From contig LNGK01000008.1 in NCBI GenBank assembly GCA_001510575.1, positions 508,340-572,339 of the forward strand: 64,000 bases of DNA, written 5' to 3'. Numbering within the stretch: the first letter of the stretch is position 1; every line of letters begins with the position of its first letter. Shown one piece after another: positions 57,695 through 64,000 of the stretch. The stretch is from Knoxdaviesia capensis (lineage: Eukaryota > Ascomycota > Sordariomycetes > Microascales > Gondwanamycetaceae). The translations under genes were made by a program, and so were the position numbers. The notes beneath the pieces were generated by a model. That model was given only the letters and a program-made list of their open reading frames with translations. It searched no databases and was not told the DNA's origin.

Positions 57695-60078
57695 ATCCCA
57701 GGTTCTTCGGGTTCCCAAAAGTTTCAGTCTTTTGGTAATCCCCGGCTTCAAGCATAGAAGCCAGTTCCTCGGGATTTCTGTTTGTGGTTTTTTTTTCTCT
57801 TCGTGTCTGATTTGATCAGATCTCCTTTTTGTGTTTTCCCACTTTTTACGACTTTTACGACTTTTCTTTCATGATGAACTATCCCCTTTGCCATTTTTTT
57901 ATGACGACAACGATGACGAACCCTGATGCTGTTAAGAGATTTGCCCCCAAGACTGTATGACTCTGATCTTCGCTTCTCCAAGATTCAGACCACACGGGAT
58001 TGAACCGACACAGTTCCCTCCCGGTCTGCTTCTCACGTTTTCGGGTGGCCAGACACGGCCACTCGTCCCACCATTTATTTCAACCCAACTTTTCCCCTGA
58101 ATCTTCTCTTCCAGCATTCAATTTGACTCGTCCTCTCGTCATATTATCGTCAAGACATCTGCTCCACGCTTGCCTTTCGGTTGTCCGAGGCTTGTCTGGG
58201 CGTTGCTCTGGGCTTCACTTTTTTTTTTTGCTTTTTGTTTCTCTGGTTTCCAGTCAGATTGAGCAAGCGAGCCAGCGATCTTGCGTTTTTCTTTTTGTGC
58301 TTTGCGCGTTTCTTGCCTCTTTTTTTTCTACGATCTGCTTTTCTTGATCTCTTTTTTTCCCTTGCTGTTACGGCCTTCTTTACAAATTTTTTCTCTTGGA
58401 GAAACAGTGAGATGGGCTCGCCAGTCGGTGCGACAATAACGCCCTCCAGAATAACCTTGTCCATGTTTGTCTTTTATTTCCTGTCCGGGACGGAGCACTT
58501 ACCTGGCAGATTGATTGGATGTCGGTCTGAGACGGCCAAACCAAGATATCATCTCCCACGGTTTACAGAACGCCCACGAAAGGACGATATGATGTACATT
58601 GAGCTTTTGTTCAGAAGTTGGAAACTGTCCAATGTTTCCTTCTTCAACTTCCCCTCTCTCCCCCGCTCTTCGACCAGGCCTGTCCTCTGCCCACTTCCCA
58701 AAGACAAAACAATGACAGTCGCCGACTTCTCCTCTGATGTTCGAGGAGAAGAGACCAGTCAAGCTTTTGAGTGGAAGTCTTAAGCGGTACGACATTGCCT
58801 GAATGAAGAGTGGTTACGGAGGGTTAATCTCTGTTGATTATCTTCGGGATTTTCTAGGCTGGATTTGGGATATCCTGAGGAAGCGTTATTTCACCCACGA
58901 CTGGGGAGATGTCCTCCCACGAACCTTTTTTTTTTTGTCGGCTTTGCTTCTGCTACGCTTTTCGTTTCTGCTTTGCTCTTTGCAGTTTGCGCTTTCTTTT
59001 TTTTTTCTTTTCCTGGGGTGGAGGACCAGATTGTCTCCTCTTCCACACCTCACTTGACGCTCTTGACGCTTATTGCTTTTAGTTTCCATCTGCTTAACGC
59101 TTTGCCTTTTTTCCTGACCACATACACTCTTTACAACGTTATCTGCTTCTTTGTTTCTTCGCGAGAATCTCATTTTACTTTTTTTTTTTGAACTTGTGTC
59201 AAACGCTTCACAAACCCCGGCTTCTCCCTTCACTGCTGGAAACAGATTCGAAGCGAAGCCGCGGCGAGAAGCGTTGACGGGGAATGGGCTACGGAACTCG
59301 GATCTTCAACTGCTTTGAACGTCTCTTCTCTTTTCCTTCCTTCTTCTTTTTTTCCTTCTCTTCTTGTCTCCCGTTCCACCTTTTCGCGTGTGAAAAGGTG
59401 TATTTGTTTCCTTGATGGCTGTGAGAACATCGGTGGATAACCATGTGTCTCTCATCGGGAAACCGGAGAATCGTTTTCCTTTTTTTATATTCCACCACAC
59501 TCGTTTACATTCTTGGATTATGCATCGCCATATTTTGAACTCTTTTCTTGTCTTTTGTTGTTACGAATTTTGTTTTCTTTTTATATCGTTGCTTCTGATT
59601 ATCAGGGCATCATCACACATTCGCTAGAGATCTACTACGTACACGAGAAATGCAACGCTTTTTGTTTTGTTATCACAACTTCTGCTATGTTTAGTGAATG
59701 CCTGCCTGTAAGAGCTGCCTATAAATCCCGCTCCAGTGGAAAAGTACCATCCATCGCCTGAACGAGTGACCGAGATAGAGAGGAGTGGGCGAGGCGGAGT
59801 GAGAGGGGGTGGAGCTGGGCCAAGTCAGCCAATGACAACTGAACGGGCGGAGAAGGGCAACACGAGGCAACCGGCTTGGAAGTTTTGGTCCTGGTGAGCA
59901 CATCCTCTTGCTCCTGTTGGTGCCGTACACGTGCATGATGGATGGGTGGAGGGGGGAGAACAGCGGACCAGTCAGTTGGGCAGTTGGCCGTTGGGCTCAG
60001 GCGGTTGGGGTTTGGAGTTGGAGTCGGGTGGGCGGGTAAGGAAGGATGCCGCGCTGAGGGTGAATAGGATGGACGTAT

Positions 60079-60102
60079 GTGTGTGTGTGTGTGTGTGTGT
60101 GT
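60079..60102. repeat. (GT)n microsatellite
   Basis: Twelve GT units. Confidence 0.9.
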
Positions 60103-60523
60103 AATCGTATCTGCAGGATATTCCGACCTTTTTGCTTTTGGGGGGTCCTTGGTGCTCGTGGTCGCTGGTGTGCGTGGGGGTTTTATTTCGGGTTGTGGTG
60201 TATTCGGTGGCTGTGGTCCTCGTTGTTCTTTTTGCGAGAGAGATGGGCCGTGTCCCCCTTGTGATGCCCGGCGGCTTGAGGACGGGCCGTCGTTAGGATC
60301 TGGGGGGGTTTTTTGAGATACTGGAGTATCGGCGGTGGTGGTCAGATGAGGAGACGGGACGCGGCGTTGTGGTTGCGGGCGTCGTCGCGCCTATCTCCCG
60401 AGGGGGTTTTCTCCGAGTCCCCGGTTGGGTGGAGTTCTACGGCCAGTGCATGCACATTTATATAGGGTGAGAAATGAAGGACAGATCATGAGCGGAGCGG
60501 CTATATAAACGGACTATCGAGAA

Positions 60524-60554
<31 letters not shown>
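60524..60554. repeat. (CA)n microsatellite
   Basis: Fifteen CA units, complementary to the GT run at 60079-60102. Confidence 0.9.
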
Positions 60555-60559
<5 letters not shown>

Positions 60560-60670
60560 GAGACAAAAAGGACTGCAAACAGAGGTACGTGAACATCGCC
60601 TACACACAAAACACACACAAAAAAGAGTACTGTAGGTCCACTTGAGGGTTCGCCGGTGTCGTAGTACAGG

Positions 60671-62446
60671 TTATCGCGGGTTGTACTTCTCCTTCCAGAT
60701 CCTGTGTGGAGAGGGACCGGTCAGTAAAACGGGAGTTCATATGGCGGTAGAAGCAGACACAGATCTGAAAGTTCAAAGCAATAAGATCAAAAGAGCGAAG
60801 ACTGAGGAAATAGGGAAGTGGGAAAATGGAGCAGCGAAAATCAAAGGAAAGATGGTTTGAGCGTACCAGGAGTTTCCAAGTGTTTTGTTGCCGTTCTTCT
60901 CGGCAAGACGGTAGTAGCGGGCGGAAGCAAACTGTTACACGAGGTGCCGAATCGGGTTAGATATCGCGAGGTGACCCAAACAACACACTCTCGGGAAGAA
61001 AACATAAAAAGTCCTCCGTCTCCAGCCGGCGAAAGGGGGGAGAGACTCCTTCGTATTGGTGGTGTGGTCTTCTTACCTTGTCTTTCTTGCAGCCGAAACC
61101 TTCCAGGTAGCACCAGGCAACTTCGTTCATGGCGTCTATCACGAGAGGAAGAAAGACACATACGTTAGAGATGACATGGGGTGGATTGCGTTATGCGGGT
61201 GGTTAGGGCACGGGACTGGGGGGGGGCTTGCCTGTGTCGCCGAGGTTTGCGGCAGTTTCGTAGTACTAAGAGGCGGCGTTATGTTAGTAGAGATACACAT
61301 ATAAGACGGGAGTGGTGTGCGTTCCGCCACCCCCCCCCCCTAACCTTCTCTCCTGCTTCTTTTCTCGCTCTCTTCGCTCTCTCCACCTCAACTAGCTTCA
61401 CACTCCCGAACTTACCTGCTTAGCAGCAACAGCGTCCTTCTCGATGCCCCAGCCGTGGCGGAAGCAGTTCGCCAGCTCGAAGATGGCCAGCACCAGCTCG
61501 CCCTTGGCGGCGCCGCCCTTCTTCAGGCCGGCCTTGAGCGCCATCTCCTCGATCACGGCCGAGTTGGAGGCGGCAGTCGAGAGGTAGTTGACGGCGCGGG
61601 CCGGGTCGGGCGCACAGCCCCATCCGTGTCTACAAGCGAGGGAGTTAGCTACCAGCTGATATATACACGGCAAGAAGACCTAGACAGCGAAGAAAAGGGA
61701 CCTCAAACACAAACTCACCTGAGCGCAAGCCCGTACAGCACCTGGCTGAGCGGGTTATTCGCCCCGCGCGGATCGGCAAGCTTGGCAAACAGCCGCGTCG
61801 ACTGCTCGAGGTCTCCGGCCTCGTGCAGCCGGATCGCCTCCTGGATATCGGCGTCGATCTCCTGCGTCGACACCGACCCGCCGGGGCGCCCCGCCGTGCT
61901 GTTCGGCGTCGCCGGCCGGCTGTGCGCCAGCAGCGTCGCGCGCTTCTCCCACTGCGACTCGGCCCCGCCCAGCAAGTCCTCGTCGCCGTCGCCGCCTCCG
62001 CCGTCGCCGCCGCCCGCCGGCATGACGATCTCCGGCAGGTCGGCCGGCACGAACTCCGACGTCGGCGGGTGGCGGCTCAGCCCCAGGCGCTGCGAGAGCC
62101 GCTTGTGCTCGCGGTGCGGCGCGGCGCCGGCCGCCGAGCTGCTGCCGGCGCTGGCGGCCGACGCCGACGACGCGCTGCGCGGGCGGAACACATCGAGGGT
62201 GCGGCTGCCGCTGCCGTCGCGCGGCTGTGGCCGCTGCGCCCCGGCGGCAAGGTAGCCCCGCTCCGCGCCAGGCCCGGCATCGGCACCGGGCGGCGCCGCC
62301 TGCGGCCGGTAGATGACTTCCTGCGACAGCGTGTCGGATCGGATAAAGGTGAACTCGGGGGCGGCGTTCACGCGGCGGATGGTTTCCGGGTCGACGTCGT
62401 TTTCCTCCAGCTGGCCCTTTTTGCGGAGAAGATCGCGGAGGCCCAT
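60671..62446 (-). CDS. Sel1-repeat protein, Nif1/DSF2 type
   Basis: Six exons on the minus strand: 62446-61719, 61629-61416, 61265-61232, 61135-61077, 60931-60867 and 60701-60671; 376 aa. Every junction keeps the frame and continues Sel1 repeats: HGWGCAPD, HGWGIEKDAVAAKQ, YYETAANLGDTDAMNEVAWCYLEGFGCKKDK, ASARYYRLAEKNGN, ending WKEKYNPR. The third intron (61231-61136) begins GC, not GT (ACAG/GCAAGC). The N-terminus (MGLRDLLRKK, APEFTFIRSDT, VIYRP) and the SQWEKRATLL segment match fungal proteins related to S. pombe Nif1, which inhibits the mitosis-promoting kinase Nim1, and yeast DSF2. Sel1 repeats are helical scaffolds for protein contacts. The low-complexity linker at about residues 60-175 is GC-rich. 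The mitotic role is inferred from the family. Confidence 0.88.
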
Positions 62447-63131
62447 GGTTGTTGGTTGCTGTGTGTTGCTCTTTTTTAGAAAAATAAAATAGAAAAAAAA
62501 ATAGAAAAATAGAACGGTGGGTAAGGTGCCGTTTCCAGTTGTTGATGTATTCTGCCTCCGTTTTCTCCGGTCTTCTTTTGGGGTTCTAGGGCGGCTTTTA
62601 CGGCCGGCGGAGGGAGTAGCGACCGGGAATAATGAAGATGCAGGTGTCGGGGGAAGAAGTTCCCTTCCTTCCTTTGTTTCCAAACGGAAAAGTGGTGATC
62701 TCGTCGGCTCGGGGACTTATTTTCCGCCGAAACCTGGCCGGCGACTATTGAAACGTCGAAAATCAACGAAACAAAACGAGGGAAAAAGAGGAAGAAAATC
62801 ACACCAGAAGCCGGTTCTTTCTGTCTGATGTATACTCAGGTAGCAGGGTTCCTTGCTCTGTGTGAAATGGTGGAGGGGAAGCACAAAAGCTGGTGATAAT
62901 GAGGGGTGAACGACTTGGTGGTTAACGCAGTAGCCGCAGAGCTGACATGAGCCAACAGACACGAGAAAGAAAAATGAAAGGAGTTCTCCCCACCAAAAAT
63001 CACGGTGATGCTCAGCCCAGTTCAAAGTTACGCAGCTTTGTCCTTTTTGGAGGCCTGGACCTCCTCTTCCTCCTCGTGAAAATCGCTTCAGTCTGGGGCT
63101 GAGCGGAACGCTAAGCGCCCGGCGTTTGCTT

Positions 63132-63235
63132 CAGGGTTTTAGGGTTTCAGGGTTGCTGGGCTCCATGTTAATTTTGCGCCTATGACAGGCCAACCCTAGC
63201 AGTGCGGTAACCCTAATCATGTTCTTCTAGCCCTA
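63132..63235. repeat. Degenerate telomere-like motifs in opposite orientations
   Basis: Three GGGTTT-type units at about 63132-63154, then three CCCTAA-type units (near 63192, 63208 and 63230). This is an inverted arrangement upstream of the Sel1 gene. Confidence 0.6.
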
Positions 63236-63387
63236 ATACGCTCTGGGCATCTCGTCCTTTCTCTTGCATGACCTTTGACCAGTGGTCATTTGCCCTTTAG
63301 AAGCCGTGACTTCCAGAGTGGCCATCCCGGATTGAGGGAGAGCCGATCTCCATACACTGAGTTACTCTGTGCCTAGCAGTCTATGAG

Positions 63388-63389
<2 letters not shown>

Positions 63390-63418
<29 letters not shown>
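63390..63418. repeat. (GA)n microsatellite
   Basis: About 14 GA units. Confidence 0.9.
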
Positions 63419-63422
<4 letters not shown>

Positions 63423-63490
63423 GTGGGTAGGCGGGTGTGTGGTGCATGTGTGTGTTGCTGCTCCCCTGCACCCTGGATGTGTATGTATGG

Positions 63491-63514
63491 GAGTGTGTGT
63501 GTGTGTGTGTGTGT
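63491..63514. repeat. (GT)n microsatellite
   Basis: About 12 GT units. Confidence 0.9.
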
Positions 63515-63951
63515 CCATCTCATTCCGCTCCTCAGCTGTCTGTACGTCTAGTACCCAGCCGGCCTCGACGACAGCCCATGTAAGTGTTGCATGGACGACT
63601 CGCGCCAACTCTCCGTCGACGGCCCAACTCTCCAAGGAGGGGGACTCCTAAATAGATCATGGAATACGTCGAACCTTCCCCCTCTCTCTCTTTCCTCGTT
63701 CTCACTGCCTCCCTCCTCCCCGGCCGTTCATGCGCACTGTTTCCGCGCTGCTGATTTCCTCTTCCTTCCATGCTCCTGGAACGATCCCTCCATCGGACGC
63801 CATCTCGCTCTAATCTCGATGTAAGTCTCGTCGTCCTCTGGTGTTCTTGATCTCTTCTTCGATTCCCCTTCCTTCCTCACCACTCACTCACCTTTCTTTA
63901 CTCTCAAGACTTCTAGTCTCAGGTCACGGAAAAGTGCCTGGTTTCCCTTGG

Positions 63952-63956
<5 letters not shown>

Positions 63957-63986
<30 letters not shown>
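63957..63986. repeat. (TC)n microsatellite
   Basis: About 15 TC units near the window end, in CT-rich sequence. Confidence 0.9.
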
Positions 63987-63996
<10 letters not shown>

Positions 63997-64000
63997 TCTT

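Larger units (their letters stand above)
57695..60670. other. Convergent gene-free region
   Basis: 3 kb between the bZIP gene and the Sel1-repeat gene with no supportable gene. It is T-rich from 57780 to 59600. It contains GT (60079-60102) and CA (60524-60554) microsatellites that are complementary to each other about 420 bp apart. Confidence 0.6.
62447..64000. other. Promoter of the Sel1 gene and gene-free window end
   Basis: No coding frame is supported. It contains telomere-like GGGTTT and CCCTAA clusters (63132-63235), GA, GT and TC microsatellites (63390-63418, 63491-63514, 63957-63986), and CT-rich sequence from 63660. A GTAAGT at 63821 could be the donor of a leader intron of a gene beyond the window, but no start codon supports this. 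Confidence 0.5.

Noticed and set aside
61455..62479. Plus-strand frames over the Sel1-repeat gene
   Set aside because: Antisense shadows of a GC-rich low-complexity linker.

Overview
This window comes from a filamentous ascomycete (Pezizomycotina, most probably Sordariomycetes). The evidence is spliced genes with short GT-AG introns (59-438 nt), long CT-rich 5' leaders, a DUF3435 tyrosine recombinase (a family known from Pezizomycotina), and fungal forms of CYS3, UPC2-like, RPF2, LEO1, MOB2 and Nif1/DSF2-like Sel1 proteins. All other genes use TAA, TAG and TGA as ordinary stops, so the code is standard. Two assembly gaps are present (520-663 and 44459-44493). All exon coordinates below were derived by hand from frame continuity and splice sites.

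Layout. 1-3389: gene-free DNA with a gap and microsatellites. 3390-5225 (+): F-box protein. 5766-7031 (-): cystathionine gamma-lyase. 7032-10304: gene-free. 10305-21351: the most interesting segment. Two 54-bp direct repeats (50/54 identical, same orientation) bracket about 11 kb that holds five genes unlike the housekeeping genes around it: a DUF3435 'captain'-type tyrosine recombinase with C-terminal C2H2 fingers, starting 362 bp inside the left repeat; a convergent chromodomain-like gene; an aminoglycoside-phosphotransferase-fold kinase-like gene; an unrecognised gene; and an FHA-kinase gene with four in-frame stops, each one transition away from a glutamine codon. I read this as a small Starship-like or Crypton-like integrated element sitting between cystathionine gamma-lyase and the next host gene.

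23956-25748 (+): Zn2Cys6 factor resembling sterol-uptake regulators. 26880-28010 (-): RPF2, ribosome biogenesis. 28621-30474 (-): patatin-domain lipase homologue whose GxSxG serine is glycine. 33217-35103 (+): protein with an OTT_1508-like deaminase motif. 35947-37307 (-) and 38340-40137 (+): divergent LEO1 (Paf1 complex) and MOB2 (NDR-kinase co-activator). 40138-55692: a 15.5-kb stretch with no supportable gene, containing a gap and microsatellites. 55693-57694 (+): bZIP factor with a hydrophobic segment downstream of the zipper. 60671-62446 (-): six-exon Sel1-repeat protein with one GC-AG intron. 62447-64000: gene-free to the window end.

The host genes are an ordinary mixture (sulfur metabolism, transcription, ribosome assembly, lipid metabolism, polarity) with no evident shared pathway. 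The only multi-gene unit that looks like a system is the 10.3-21.4 kb element.
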